Below, piece by piece: positions 26,807-34,746 of a DNA stretch of 64,000 nt. The notes under the pieces were generated by a model that saw only the letters and a list, made by a program, of their open reading frames with translations, was not told the origin of the DNA and did not search any database. This stretch comes from Streptosporangium album (GTDB lineage Bacteria > Actinomycetota > Actinomycetes > Streptosporangiales > Streptosporangiaceae): contig NZ_JACHJU010000001.1 in NCBI RefSeq assembly GCF_014203795.1, positions 2,914,001 to 2,978,000 of the forward strand, in the 5' to 3' direction. The position numbers and the translations under genes are program-made. How positions within the stretch are numbered: position 1 is the stretch's first letter; each line of letters begins with the position of its first letter.

Positions 26807-28117
26807 TCACGCACCGATCACCAGCCACGTCCCGCCGTACGCGCGCAGTCCCAGAGTGATCAGCCGCGCCGCCATCCACACCCCGAGCGCCAGCCAGAGC
26901 GCCACCAGGCCGCTCCCGGTGACGGTCACCAGCAGCACGGCCGGTAGGTAGGCGACCGTGGTCCACAGCCCCGCCCAGGCGAGGTAACGCTGGTCGCCGG
27001 CGCCGATGAGCACCCCGTCCAGCACGAACACCACCCCCGCGATCGGCTGCAGGACCGCTATCACCCAGAGCAGGTCGAGCAGCCGCCCGGCCACCGCCGG
27101 TCCCGCGTCGAACAGGGCGGGAACGAACGGCCTGGCAGCGATCACCACGAGCCCGAACACCACCCCCGAGCCGATCCCCCACATGACCATCCGGAGGGTC
27201 GCCGCCCGGGTCCCCGCGACGTCACCGGCGCCCAGGGTGCGGCCGGTGATGGCCTGCCCGGCGATGGCGATCGCGTCCAGCGCGAAGGCCAGCAGGGTCC
27301 AGATCCGCAGGGCGACCGTGTGAGCCTCGATCTGGTCCTCTCCCATGCGCGTGGCCACGGTCGCGGCGATGGTCAGCACCACCTGCATGCACGCCGTACG
27401 GATGATCAGAGCGATCCCGGCCGAGCCCGCTGCCCGGATGCCCGCCAGATCGGGCCGGAGCCGCGCCCCGTGCCGTCCGAAGATCAGGACGAGGTAGACC
27501 GCGGCGCCGAGTGACTGGGCCAGCACCGTGCCCCAGGCCGAGCCCGCGATGCCCCAGCCCAGGCCCAGGACGAACGCGAGGTTGAGCAACGCGTTGAGCG
27601 CGAACGACCCGACGGACACCAGCAGCGGAGTCGCGGTGTCCTGCATGCCGCGCAGCACGCCGGTGCCGGCCAGGACGAGCAGCATGGCCGGGACGCCCAG
27701 CAGACTGATCCTCAGATAGGTCACCGCCTGCCGGGCGAGCTCACCTTCGGCGCCGATCAGATGGACGAGGAAGGGCGCGAGCGGCCATACCACCGCGATG
27801 ATCGCGAGCCCGGCCCCGACCGCCAGCCAGAGGCCGTCCACCCCCTGCTGGACCGCCCGCCGGGTGTTCCCCGCACCGATCTGCCGGGCCACCGCCGCCG
27901 TCGTTCCGTACGCCAGGAACACGCACAGCCCCACCAGGACACTCAGCACGGTGCTCGCCACCCCCAGCGCGCCGAGCGCGGGTGCCGGCAGGTGGCTGAC
28001 GATGACGGTGTCGGTCAGCAGGAACAGCGGCTCGGCGACCAGCGCTCCGAAGGCCGGTACGGCCAGCCGGAGGATCTGCCTGTCATGGGCGCGGCCCGCG
28101 CTGGGGGTAAGAGGCAC
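26807..28117 (-). CDS. MATE-family efflux transporter (DinF type)
   Basis: A 436-residue polytopic protein with 12 hydrophobic helices in two similar halves. DRQILRLAVPAFGALVAEPL and LTDTVIVSHLPAPALGALGV are typical DinF/MATE N-terminal segments, and GMQDTATPLLVSVGSFALNA lies at the middle. These transporters export drugs or metabolites using Na+ or H+. A MATE gene immediately upstream of and divergent from dnaB is a conserved actinobacterial arrangement. The GTG start lies inside a perfect 17-base-pair inverted repeat (28101-28143), so translation or transcription may be tightly controlled. Confidence 0.88.
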   Translation of the reverse strand: MPLTPSAGRAHDRQILRLAVPAFGALVAEPLFLLTDTVIVSHLPAPALGALGVASTVLSVLVGLCVFLAYGTTAAVARQIGAGNTRRAVQQGVDGLWLAVGAGLAIIAVVWPLAPFLVHLIGAEGELARQAVTYLRISLLGVPAMLLVLAGTGVLRGMQDTATPLLVSVGSFALNALLNLAFVLGLGWGIAGSAWGTVLAQSLGAAVYLVLIFGRHGARLRPDLAGIRAAGSAGIALIIRTACMQVVLTIAATVATRMGEDQIEAHTVALRIWTLLAFALDAIAIAGQAITGRTLGAGDVAGTRAATLRMVMWGIGSGVVFGLVVIAARPFVPALFDAGPAVAGRLLDLLWVIAVLQPIAGVVFVLDGVLIGAGDQRYLAWAGLWTTVAYLPAVLLVTVTGSGLVALWLALGVWMAARLITLGLRAYGGTWLVIGA

Positions 28118-28143
28118 GGATCTATTGTGCCTCTTACCCCCAG
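28101..28143 (-). promoter_or_regulatory. Perfect 17-bp inverted repeat over the MATE gene start
   Basis: CTGGGGGTAAGAGGCAC and its exact complement flank a 9-base loop. The inner arm is the first six codons of the MATE gene, with the GTG start (28115-28117) at the loop edge. On a transcript from the minus strand the leader would pair with the start region and hide it. It could instead be a DNA operator. No Shine-Dalgarno is visible, so a leaderless start near CACAAT is also possible. Confidence 0.6.
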
Positions 28144-28218
28144 CACTGCCCCCAAAAGGATCAAAGGGACGTCACGTGCCATGTGAGGAGAGTCTCGGCG
28201 TGTCGCCCCAACTTTCTT

Positions 28219-28358
28219 TTCTCCACAGGCAGTGGATGAGGTTTCTGCTGCTCAGAGGGGCTTTCCGGTCTGTGGAAAAGAGTTGTCCACAGGGCTGTCC
28301 ACAGGGTGTCCCCTCATCTGGGGAAGAACTCCCCACCTTATCCACACCCCTGTCTACA
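28219..28358. promoter_or_regulatory. Cluster of DnaA-box-like 9-mers upstream of dnaB
   Basis: Within 140 bases there are two exact boxes, TTGTCCACA (28283-28291) and TTATCCACA (28338-28346). One-mismatch copies are TTCTCCACA (28219-28227), CTGTCCACA (28295-28303) and, inverted, TGTGGAAAA (28271-28279). CTGTCTACA (28350-28358) has two mismatches. Five of six face dnaB. The spacing of 12 bases between 28283 and 28295, and again between 28338 and 28350, suggests cooperative binding. The region also holds the divergent promoters of the MATE gene and dnaB. Confidence 0.65.
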
Positions 28359-28455
28359 GGCCGCGTTGCCACATGGTCCGGAGAGCGGCGAAACTGTCAG
28401 ACTGGTCGGCTACAAATGGGGATAGCGTAACTGTGTTCGAAAGAGGGGGTGGGCG

Positions 28456-31089
28456 GTGAGCATCGCGGAGCCACCGGTGTTTGAGCCGGGATTCGAGCGC
28501 ACCCCACCGAACAACATCGAGGCCGAGCAGTCCGTCCTCGGCGGCATGCTGCTGTCCAAGGACGCCATCGCCGACGTCGTCGAGATCGTGCGGTCCGACG
28601 ACTTCTACCGCCCGGCCCACCAGATCATCTACGACATCATCACCGACCTCTACGGACGCGGCGACCCCGCCGACGCCGTCACCATCTTCGACGAGCTGCA
28701 GAAGCGCGGTGAGGTCGCCCGGGTCGGTGGCGGCGCCTACCTCCACACGCTGACGGCCGTCGTGCCCACCGCGGCGAACGCCGGCTACTACGCCAGGATC
28801 GTCCGCGAGCAGGCCATCCTCCGGCGGCTGATCGAGGCCGGCACCCGCATCGTCTCCTTCGGGTACGGCGGGCAGGACGAGGAGGTCGACGAGCTCGTCG
28901 ACCGCGCCCAGGCCGAGATCTACAAGGTCACCGAGCGCCGCACCTCCGAGGACTACATCCCCCTGGCCGACATCATGCCGGGAGCCCTCGACGAGCTGGA
29001 GGCCATCGGCGGCCGAGGCGGCCAGATGGTCGGCGTCCCCACCGGTTTCCAGGACCTAGACGCCCTCACCAACGGTCTCCATCCCGGCCAGATGATCGTC
29101 GTGGCCGCCCGCCCTGCCATCGGCAAATCGACTTTGGGGCTAGATTTCGCCAGATCTGCCGCTATCAAGCACGGTATGACGACTGTCGTGTTCTCGCTGG
29201 AAATGTCGCGTAACGAGATCACGATGCGCCTGCTGTCCGCCGAGGCGCGGGTGTCGCTGCAGAACATGCGGTCGGGCACGATGAGCGACGACGACTGGGC
29301 CAAGCTGGCCCGGAGGATGGGTGAGGTGGCCGAGGCGCCGCTGTTCATCGACGACTCGCCCAACATGTCGATGATGGAGATCCGGGCCAAGTGCCGCCGT
29401 CTCAAGCAGCGCAACGACCTGCGCTTCGTCATCATCGACTACCTGCAGCTGATGTCCTCGCCGAAGAAGACCGAGAGCCGCCAGAACGAGGTCTCCGAGA
29501 TCTCCCGTGCCATCAAGCTGCTCGCCAAGGAGCTGGAGGTCCCGGTCATCGCGATCTCCCAGCTCAACCGTGGCCCCGAGCAGCGGACCGACAAGCGCCC
29601 CATGGTGAGCGACCTCCGTGAATCGGGGTGTCTCACGGCGGATACCCGTGTTCTCCGGGCTGACACCGGTGCGGAGGTGTCCCTGGGAGAATTGCTGGAG
29701 AGCGGGGAGCGTGACGTTCCCGTGTGGTCGCTTGACGAGCGGTTGCGTCTCATCCCGCGAACCATGACCCATGTGTTCCCAAGTGGGATCAAGGAAGTCT
29801 TCAGGCTCCGGTTGAGGTCTGGCAGGGAGATCAAGGCAACGGCGAATCATCCCTTCATGACCTACGACGGATGGCGTCCCCTGGGTGAACTCCGTCCGGG
29901 GGCACGGCTGGCGGTGCCTCGTCACGTGCCGCCCCCCGGGCAGCTCCAAGAATGGCCGGAAGACGAAGTCGTCCTGCTGGCGCACATGATCGGTGACGGG
30001 TCGTTCGTGAAGTCCCAGCCGATGCGCTACGCCAGCAAGGACGAGGCCTGCCTCGAAGCGATGACCGACGCGGCGAAACACTTCGGCATCACCGCTGTCC
30101 GGGATGAGTTCGAGGCTGCCGGGGTAACTACTCTGCGTCTTCCTGCGCCTTACCGCCTGACCCATGGCAAGAGAAACCCGATTGCCTCCGGGCTTGATTC
30201 ACTTGGGCTCTTCGGGCTTGGAAGCCATGAGAAATATGTCCCTGAGGGGGTCTTCTCTCTGGCCAAGCCTCAGGTTGCTCTCTTCCTGCGCCACCTCTGG
30301 GCAACCGATGGCTGTGTCTGGTGGGACGAGAAGATCGGCCAGGCGCGGATTTACTACGCATCCACCAGTCGTCGCCTGGTCGACGACGTTGCCCGGCTTC
30401 TTCTGCGCTTCAATGTGATGACCAGGGTGAAGGAGGTCAAAAAAGGCGATTACCGGCCGGGATATCAGTTGCTCATTTATGGCGCAGAGAACCAACTTCG
30501 CTTCATCGATGACATCGGCGTTCACGGCGAACGGTCGGCGCAGGCAGAGCGGTGCGCTACCGCACTACGTGGAATAACGGCGAACACCAACCCGGACACC
30601 GTTCCTCGCGAGGTCTGGGACAAGGTGCGGAGCGTACTGACGGAGAAGGGCATGACCCACCGCGAGTTCTCGGCGCAGCCTGGCACCCAGTTCTGCGGGA
30701 GCGCCTTGCGGAAGGGTGCTCCAAGCCGTGAACGCCTGGGAAGGGTGGCGACCATTCTCGATGACGCCCAACTGGAGATGATCGCCACCAATGATGTCTT
30801 CTGGGATGAAGTCGTCTCCATCGAGAGTCAGGGAGAGGAGGCCGTCTTCGATGCCACCGTTCTGGGCACCCACAATTTCGTGGCTAATGGCATCGGTGTT
30901 CACAACTCGATTGAGCAGGACGCTGACATGGTCATCCTTCTCCACCGGGAAGACGCGTATGAGCGCGAATCACCCCGAGCGGGCGAGGCCGACCTGATCG
31001 TGGCCAAGCACCGTAACGGTCCCACGGCCACGGTCACCGTGGCCTTCCAGGGCCATTACAGCCGCTTCGTCGACATGGCCCCTCACTAG
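28456..31089 (+). CDS. dnaB: Replicative DNA helicase DnaB, intein-containing precursor
   Basis: An 877-residue precursor; removing the intein leaves 451 residues, normal for DnaB. The N-terminal helical domain (NNIEAEQSVLGGMLLSKDAI) is followed by a linker and the RecA-like motor with Walker A ARPAIGKST (near residue 220), Walker B FVIIDYLQLMSS, and ISQLNRGPEQRTDKRPMVSD. An intein of residues 392-817 interrupts SDLRESG / SIEQDADM, a known DnaB insertion point in the motif just after RP-SDLR. The C-extein restarts with Ser, the nucleophile needed for splicing. The mature hexamer unwinds DNA at the fork. A GTG start at 28456 follows GGGTGGGCG. A MATE gene diverges upstream. Confidence 0.96.
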   Translation: MSIAEPPVFEPGFERTPPNNIEAEQSVLGGMLLSKDAIADVVEIVRSDDFYRPAHQIIYDIITDLYGRGDPADAVTIFDELQKRGEVARVGGGAYLHTLTAVVPTAANAGYYARIVREQAILRRLIEAGTRIVSFGYGGQDEEVDELVDRAQAEIYKVTERRTSEDYIPLADIMPGALDELEAIGGRGGQMVGVPTGFQDLDALTNGLHPGQMIVVAARPAIGKSTLGLDFARSAAIKHGMTTVVFSLEMSRNEITMRLLSAEARVSLQNMRSGTMSDDDWAKLARRMGEVAEAPLFIDDSPNMSMMEIRAKCRRLKQRNDLRFVIIDYLQLMSSPKKTESRQNEVSEISRAIKLLAKELEVPVIAISQLNRGPEQRTDKRPMVSDLRESGCLTADTRVLRADTGAEVSLGELLESGERDVPVWSLDERLRLIPRTMTHVFPSGIKEVFRLRLRSGREIKATANHPFMTYDGWRPLGELRPGARLAVPRHVPPPGQLQEWPEDEVVLLAHMIGDGSFVKSQPMRYASKDEACLEAMTDAAKHFGITAVRDEFEAAGVTTLRLPAPYRLTHGKRNPIASGLDSLGLFGLGSHEKYVPEGVFSLAKPQVALFLRHLWATDGCVWWDEKIGQARIYYASTSRRLVDDVARLLLRFNVMTRVKEVKKGDYRPGYQLLIYGAENQLRFIDDIGVHGERSAQAERCATALRGITANTNPDTVPREVWDKVRSVLTEKGMTHREFSAQPGTQFCGSALRKGAPSRERLGRVATILDDAQLEMIATNDVFWDEVVSIESQGEEAVFDATVLGTHNFVANGIGVHNSIEQDADMVILLHREDAYERESPRAGEADLIVAKHRNGPTATVTVAFQGHYSRFVDMAPH
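29629..30906 (+). mobile_element. DnaB intein with LAGLIDADG endonuclease domain
   Basis: A 426-residue intein from Cys1 (CLTADTRVL, block A) to His-Asn (GIGVHN, block G), followed by Ser+1. Block B has the TxxH motif in ATANHPF (intein residues 71-74). Block F is VFDATVLGTHNFVANG. Two endonuclease blocks are visible, LLAHMIGDGS (116-125) and FLRHLWATDGCV (near 210), each with an aspartate, so the homing endonuclease may be active. The middle of the intein (for example 30150-30250) is visibly less GC-rich than the flanking exteins, which fits horizontal acquisition. Confidence 0.93.
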
Positions 31090-31097
31090 GAGGACTT

Positions 31098-31160
31098 TGT
31101 AGGTTCTCAAGCCGCGTGTCACTTTCTCACCGACGATGACACCTGGATCGCACAAATGAC
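31098..31160 (+). repeat. Left end of the mobile cassette
   Basis: The terminal TGTAGGTTCTC is followed by subterminal motifs GTGTCAC (31116-31122), GATGACACC (near 31135) and AATGACACG (near 31157), that is, TGTCA repeated in both orientations. Such multiple terminal repeats bind the transposase in IS21-type elements. The rest of the gap to tetR (to about 31400) holds no recognisable gene. Confidence 0.65.
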
Positions 31161-31412
31161 ACGAGGTTGAGATTTCCTCGCCCACGAGCCACGCAGCCCG
31201 TCTGATCAAGTGAGTGAGAAGCCACCTGGACTGGCGCTGCCTGCCTGCTGCGCCACTTCGCCAACGACGACCAACAGCGTGACGCTCCACCGGCACCCGC
31301 CGACGATTCCTGATCAGTGTCGGCGCGTTCACTCACCGGATGCGACCTCCTGTCGCGCAACTCTGAGGCTGTTTCTCCCACTGCGGACAGGCGCATCCCC
31401 GCCACCTCTTAT

Positions 31413-31442
31413 TTGACAGTTCATTCTAGAAAGCCATAGGTT
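31413..31442 (+). promoter_or_regulatory. tetR promoter, leaderless, with operator in the spacer
   Basis: A perfect minus-35 TTGACA (31413-31418), an 18-base spacer and minus-10 TAGGTT (31437-31442) end 7 bases before the ATG of tetR, so the mRNA is probably leaderless. The spacer carries GTTCATTCTAGAAA (31419-31432), nearly identical to GATCAGTCTAGAAA (32123-32136) before the MFS gene. This looks like the TetR operator, placed to block RNA polymerase. Confidence 0.65.
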
Positions 31443-31449
31443 CTGCCGT

Positions 31450-32028
31450 ATGGCAAGGACCAAGGAGTTCGATCCTGACGCGGCACTGCAGGCGGCCCTG
31501 GAACTGTTCTGGCAACGGGGGTACGAGGCGACGTCGATGGCCGACCTCGTCGAGCACCTGGGAATCGGCAGAGCCAGCATCTACGCCACTTTCGGCAACA
31601 AGCGCGACTTCTACCTGAAGGCCTACGAGCGCTACCTGCAAAACGGGATCGACTACATCGGCCTGCTGTCACAACCGGGGCCGGCGCTGCCCGCCGTACG
31701 CGCGCTGGTCGAGCGTTTCGCCGAGGAGTCCGCGCACGACGAGAAGCGCCGCGGCTGCCTGGTGGTCAACACCGCCGTGGAGGTGGCACCGCACGACCCC
31801 GCGCTAGCCCGGCGTGTGGAGTCCAACTGGGATTTCATCGAGACCACGCTGACCTCGGCGCTGACCAGGGCCCGCGCCCAGGGCGAGCTCACCGAGGAGA
31901 AGGATCCTCGGGCGCTCGCCCGGTTCCTGCTGACCGTGATGCAGGGCATGCGGGTCATCGGCAAGGGCTCCAGCGACCCCGAGCGCCTCTACGACACCGC
32001 CGCACAGGCGCTGCGCGCTCTCGAATAG
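31450..32028 (+). CDS. TetR/AcrR-family regulator of the cassette operon
   Basis: A 192-residue TetR protein. The N-terminal helix-turn-helix reads ALQAALELFWQRGYEATSMA, then DLVEHLGIGRASIYATFGNK, and the C-terminal ligand domain includes EKRRGCLVVNTAVEVAPHDP, a form common in regulators of efflux and quinone or aldehyde stress genes. It is the first gene inside the mobile cassette and is cotranscriptionally oriented with the MFS and SDR genes. A shared TCTAGA-containing motif before tetR and before the MFS gene implies it represses both. The inducer is unknown. Confidence 0.9.
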   Translation: MARTKEFDPDAALQAALELFWQRGYEATSMADLVEHLGIGRASIYATFGNKRDFYLKAYERYLQNGIDYIGLLSQPGPALPAVRALVERFAEESAHDEKRRGCLVVNTAVEVAPHDPALARRVESNWDFIETTLTSALTRARAQGELTEEKDPRALARFLLTVMQGMRVIGKGSSDPERLYDTAAQALRALE

Positions 32029-32050
32029 CCCCGTCCTCCTCTGGCGCGGA

Positions 32051-32123
32051 GCTTCCGCACCCTTGAAGCGGGGCTTCGACGCCCTCAAATGAAGCGAGAC
32101 TTTCACGCCTTCAAACTAGAACG
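32051..32123 (+). repeat. Three imperfect tandem repeats between tetR and the MFS gene
   Basis: Units at about 32051-32071, 32072-32098 and 32099-32123 share the pattern CTTC-x-ACGCC(C/T)TCAAA followed by (T)GAAGCG. They diverge by several bases each. The third runs into the TCTAGA operator. They could bind a regulator or be a decayed minisatellite; I see no coding potential. Confidence 0.5.
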
Positions 32124-32136
32124 ATCAGTCTAGAAA
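32116..32136 (+). promoter_or_regulatory. Probable TetR operator before the MFS gene
   Basis: CTAGAACGATCAGTCTAG (32116-32133) is an imperfect palindrome, 14 of 18 bases symmetric. Its right half GATCAGTCTAGAAA repeats the sequence in the tetR promoter spacer. AGAGGAG for the MFS gene follows at once. Repression of the exporter by the cassette TetR is inferred. Confidence 0.6.
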
Positions 32137-32146
32137 AGAGGAGTCT

Positions 32147-33490
32147 GTGACTATCCCACTGGCCGTCTCGCCCGCACCCACGCGGCCGACCGCCCCCGCC
32201 CCCGCCTTCGCTCTGCTCGGCACCGTCCAGATCGTGCTGATCTCAGGCATCACCGTCATCTCCGTCGCTCTGCCGGCGATCCAGGACGAGTTGCGGCTCA
32301 GCGGCGGCGACCTGGCACTGGTCAGCACGGCGTACGGGCTGGCGTTCAGCGGGTTACTGCTGCTCGGCGGCAGGCTGGCGGACCTGTACGGCAGGCGCCG
32401 GGTGTTCATGCTGGGCCTCGGTCTGTTCGGGGTTTCCTCGGCTGCGGCCGCCCTGGCCCCCGGGCTCGCCCTGCTGCTCACCGCGCGGTTCGCTCAGGGC
32501 ATCGGCGCCGCCCTGGCGGCTCCCTCGGCCATGGCCCTGCTCGGCGTGCTTTTCCCCGACCCCCACAGGCGGGCCCGGGCCACCGCCGTCTGGGGTGGTC
32601 TGGCGGGCATCGGTGCGACCGGGGGCATGCTGCTGTCCGGCGTGTTCGCCGAGTGGGCGTCATGGCGGTGGGCATTCGGCGTGCCGGCGACCGCCGCGGC
32701 CCTCGCCATCGTGGCGGCACCCCGGCTGCTCCCCGCCGATCGGCCGGTACGGCGTGCTCGCATCGACATCCTCGGCGCCGCACTGGTGACGGCAGGGCTC
32801 TCGACACTGAGCTACGGGCTGGTGGAGAGCTCGTACGGCCCGCTCATCGGCGGAGTCGTTCTGCTACTCACCTTCATGGTCGTGGAATCCCGTACGGCCG
32901 CCCCTCTGGTGCCGCCGGCGTTCTTCGCCGCACCGCGAAGAGCCGTCGCGCTGGCGGCGATCGTACTTGGCTCAGCGGGCATGGCCACCAGTTTCTTCTT
33001 CCTCTCGCTCCATCTCCAGCAGGTTCGTGGCCTATCTCCGCTGCTGACCTCTGCCGCGTTCCTGCCGTACGGCGCGGTCCTGATCGGTACGGGCGCGGTC
33101 GCCGGGCGGCTACTGGGGCGCTTCGGCGTCCGGATCGTTCTCACGACCGGCCTGATCATGGCCGCCGCCGGACTGGCCCTGGTCAGCAGGTTCGACGGCG
33201 CCCTCGTCGCCGGGCTGCTGGTCCTGCCGTTCGGCATCGGCCTGACGTTCGCCGGCGCGACCGTGGCCGCGGTCGCCGATGTGCCCGACGAGCAGGCCGG
33301 GCTCGCCGGTGGCGTGGTCAACACCGCGATGGAGATCGGACCGACCCTCGGTCTCGCCGTACTGGTGTCACTGGCCGCGGTACATGCCGGTGACACAACC
33401 TCCGGCTACGGCTTCGCGCTCGGCATCGCCGCTGTCGCCTTCATCCTCATCGCCCCGATCGCAGCCCTACTACTGCGCACCCCTCAATAA
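32147..33490 (+). CDS. MFS drug-type exporter (cassette cargo)
   Basis: A 447-residue major facilitator protein with 12-14 helices of the DHA2/EmrB-like group. Motif A reads GLLLLGGRLADLYGRRRVFM, motif C-like segment WGGLAGIGATGGMLLSGVFA, and PLVPPAFFAAPRRAVALAAI lies at the middle. GAGGAG lies 6 bases before the GTG start. It is followed after 35 bases by the SDR gene and preceded by the TetR operator, so export and enzymatic modification of one toxic compound may be coregulated. The substrate is unknown. Confidence 0.88.
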   Translation: MTIPLAVSPAPTRPTAPAPAFALLGTVQIVLISGITVISVALPAIQDELRLSGGDLALVSTAYGLAFSGLLLLGGRLADLYGRRRVFMLGLGLFGVSSAAAALAPGLALLLTARFAQGIGAALAAPSAMALLGVLFPDPHRRARATAVWGGLAGIGATGGMLLSGVFAEWASWRWAFGVPATAAALAIVAAPRLLPADRPVRRARIDILGAALVTAGLSTLSYGLVESSYGPLIGGVVLLLTFMVVESRTAAPLVPPAFFAAPRRAVALAAIVLGSAGMATSFFFLSLHLQQVRGLSPLLTSAAFLPYGAVLIGTGAVAGRLLGRFGVRIVLTTGLIMAAAGLALVSRFDGALVAGLLVLPFGIGLTFAGATVAAVADVPDEQAGLAGGVVNTAMEIGPTLGLAVLVSLAAVHAGDTTSGYGFALGIAAVAFILIAPIAALLLRTPQ

Positions 33491-33525
33491 GAACCCGACA
33501 AGAACTCGATAAGAAGGAGAACATC

Positions 33526-34287
33526 ATGACCGCTCGATTCATCGGCAAGGTCGCCCTCGTCACCGGCGGCGGCTCCGGCATCGGCCGTGCGACCGCGCGG
33601 GCCTTCGCCCGTGAGGGCGCCACCGTCGTCGTCTCCGGGCGTGACGCGGAGAATCTCGACCAGACGGTCAAGCTGATCGAGGCCGAGAGCGGGCGCGCGA
33701 GCTTCGTCACCGCCGACGTCACCCGGCAGGAGGACGTCGCCCGGATGGTCGCGACGACCGTGGAGCATCACGGCGGCCTGCACATCGCGCACAACAATGC
33801 CGGTGTCTTCGGCCAGGCCGCTCCGCTCGCCGACCTCGACGTCGACGGCTGGCGTAACGTGCTGGACGTCAACCTGACCGGAGTGTTCCTGTCGATGAAA
33901 TACGAGATCCAGCACATGCGCTCGAATGGCGGAGGCACGATCGTCAACACCGCCTCCAACATCGGTGCCCATCGCAGGCTTCCCGGGGCGAGCGCGTATG
34001 CCACTTCCAAGGCGGGCGTGAGCTTCCTGACCCGCGCCGCGGCACTCGACCACATCGATGACGGCATCCGCATCAACGCGGTCAGCCCCGGAGCCAGCGA
34101 CGGCCCGATGTCATCGCTGCCCGGCGAGAGCCGCGAGGAACGCGACGCCCGTCTCGCCCCGTCGATTCCGCTCGGCAGGGTCGGCAAGCTCGAGGAGGTC
34201 GCCGCCACCGTGCTGTGGCTCGCCTCCCCCGAGTCCGGATTCGCCGTCGGCCACGACCTCGTCATCGACGGCGGCGCCACCGCCTGA
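33526..34287 (+). CDS. Short-chain dehydrogenase/reductase (cassette cargo)
   Basis: A 253-residue classical SDR. The cofactor motif is VTGGGSGIGRA, the structural motif HNNAGVFGQ, the catalytic serine is in IVNTASNIG and the YxxxK pair in SAYATSKAGV. INAVSPGASDGPM replaces the usual PG-x-V-x-T-P loop, and the C terminus DLVIDGGATA is typical of glucose dehydrogenase/FabG-like members. Arg in SGRDAENL after beta-2 suggests NADP preference. AAGGAG precedes the ATG. It is probably cotranscribed with the MFS gene. The substrate is unknown. Confidence 0.9.
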   Translation: MTARFIGKVALVTGGGSGIGRATARAFAREGATVVVSGRDAENLDQTVKLIEAESGRASFVTADVTRQEDVARMVATTVEHHGGLHIAHNNAGVFGQAAPLADLDVDGWRNVLDVNLTGVFLSMKYEIQHMRSNGGGTIVNTASNIGAHRRLPGASAYATSKAGVSFLTRAAALDHIDDGIRINAVSPGASDGPMSSLPGESREERDARLAPSIPLGRVGKLEEVAATVLWLASPESGFAVGHDLVIDGGATA

Positions 34288-34339
34288 TCACAAAGCGACC
34301 CGGGGTATCCCCTGATCACAGGGAGAGGGTGCGCTGGCG

Positions 34340-34576
34340 CCATATCCGCTCCTGAACCGAATCGACCGAGTACGCGAGCAGCACGGGCTGACCCAAGAAC
34401 GTTTGGGGAACTGGCTGATGTTGATCGTAAGACGATCAACCGGATCGAGAACGGCATGCACAGTCCATTACTGGACCAGGCACTTCAAGATCTCTGACGT
34501 TCTTGAAGTGCCTGCGCGGGAGCTGTTTCCCAATATGGACGGGCGCCACGGGAGAGATTCCGCACCGGGCTCGTAG
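34340..34576 (+). pseudogene. Decayed XRE-family regulator
   Basis: Three consecutive pieces of a small Cro/C1-type repressor lie in three reading frames: LLNRIDRVREQHGLTQERLG, then ELADVDRKTINRIENGMHSP, then FKISDVLEVPARELFPNMDG, ending with TAG at 34576. Together they give a complete YozG-like helix-turn-helix of about 75 residues. At least two frameshifts separate them, near 34405 and 34485. It is the last recognisable gene in the mobile cassette and is certainly non-functional as written. Confidence 0.72.
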
Positions 34577-34746
34577 CTGAATCTTCTGTTGAGGAGGGCG
34601 TGAGGAGCGGCACCTTCATGTCTGTGCTCGACCTGACTGAGGAAAACGACAAGATCGTGAGACAGGTCAGATGACAAGACCGTGAGATGGGATTAATTGA
34701 CGCAGGTCACGAGCTCCCTAGATGACAAGTGAGACGAGAACCTACA
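34577..34746. repeat. Right end of the mobile cassette
   Basis: Read from the right terminus inward, TGTAGGTTCTC is followed by three related units containing TCTCAC and TTGTC(A/G)T at about 34720-34735, 34670-34695 and 34650-34665. A short reading at 34599-34674 ending DLTEENDKIVRQVR could be the tail of a lost gene, but I cannot identify it. Confidence 0.55.

Larger units (their letters stand above)
31098..34746. mobile_element. IS21-like-ended mobile cassette with tetR-MFS-SDR cargo
   Basis: A 3649-base segment bounded by perfect 11-base inverted repeats, TGTAGGTTCTC at 31098-31108 and GAGAACCTACA at 34736-34746. It is flanked by a perfect 5-base duplication, GACTT at 31093-31097 and 34747-34751. 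Both ends carry TGTCA at the same offset (bases 20-24 inward) plus further TGTCAT and TCTCAC repeats. Ends of 5'-TG...CA-3' with multiple internal repeats and 5-base duplications are the hallmarks of the IS21 family. No istA/istB-like transposase is present. It holds tetR, an MFS exporter, a short-chain dehydrogenase and a decayed XRE gene. I interpret it as a non-autonomous cassette mobilised in trans, inserted 8 bases after the dnaB stop. Confidence 0.75.

Noticed and set aside
34599-34674. Tail of a lost gene ending DLTEENDKIVRQVR
   Set aside because: Too short to identify; kept only as a note within the cassette end.
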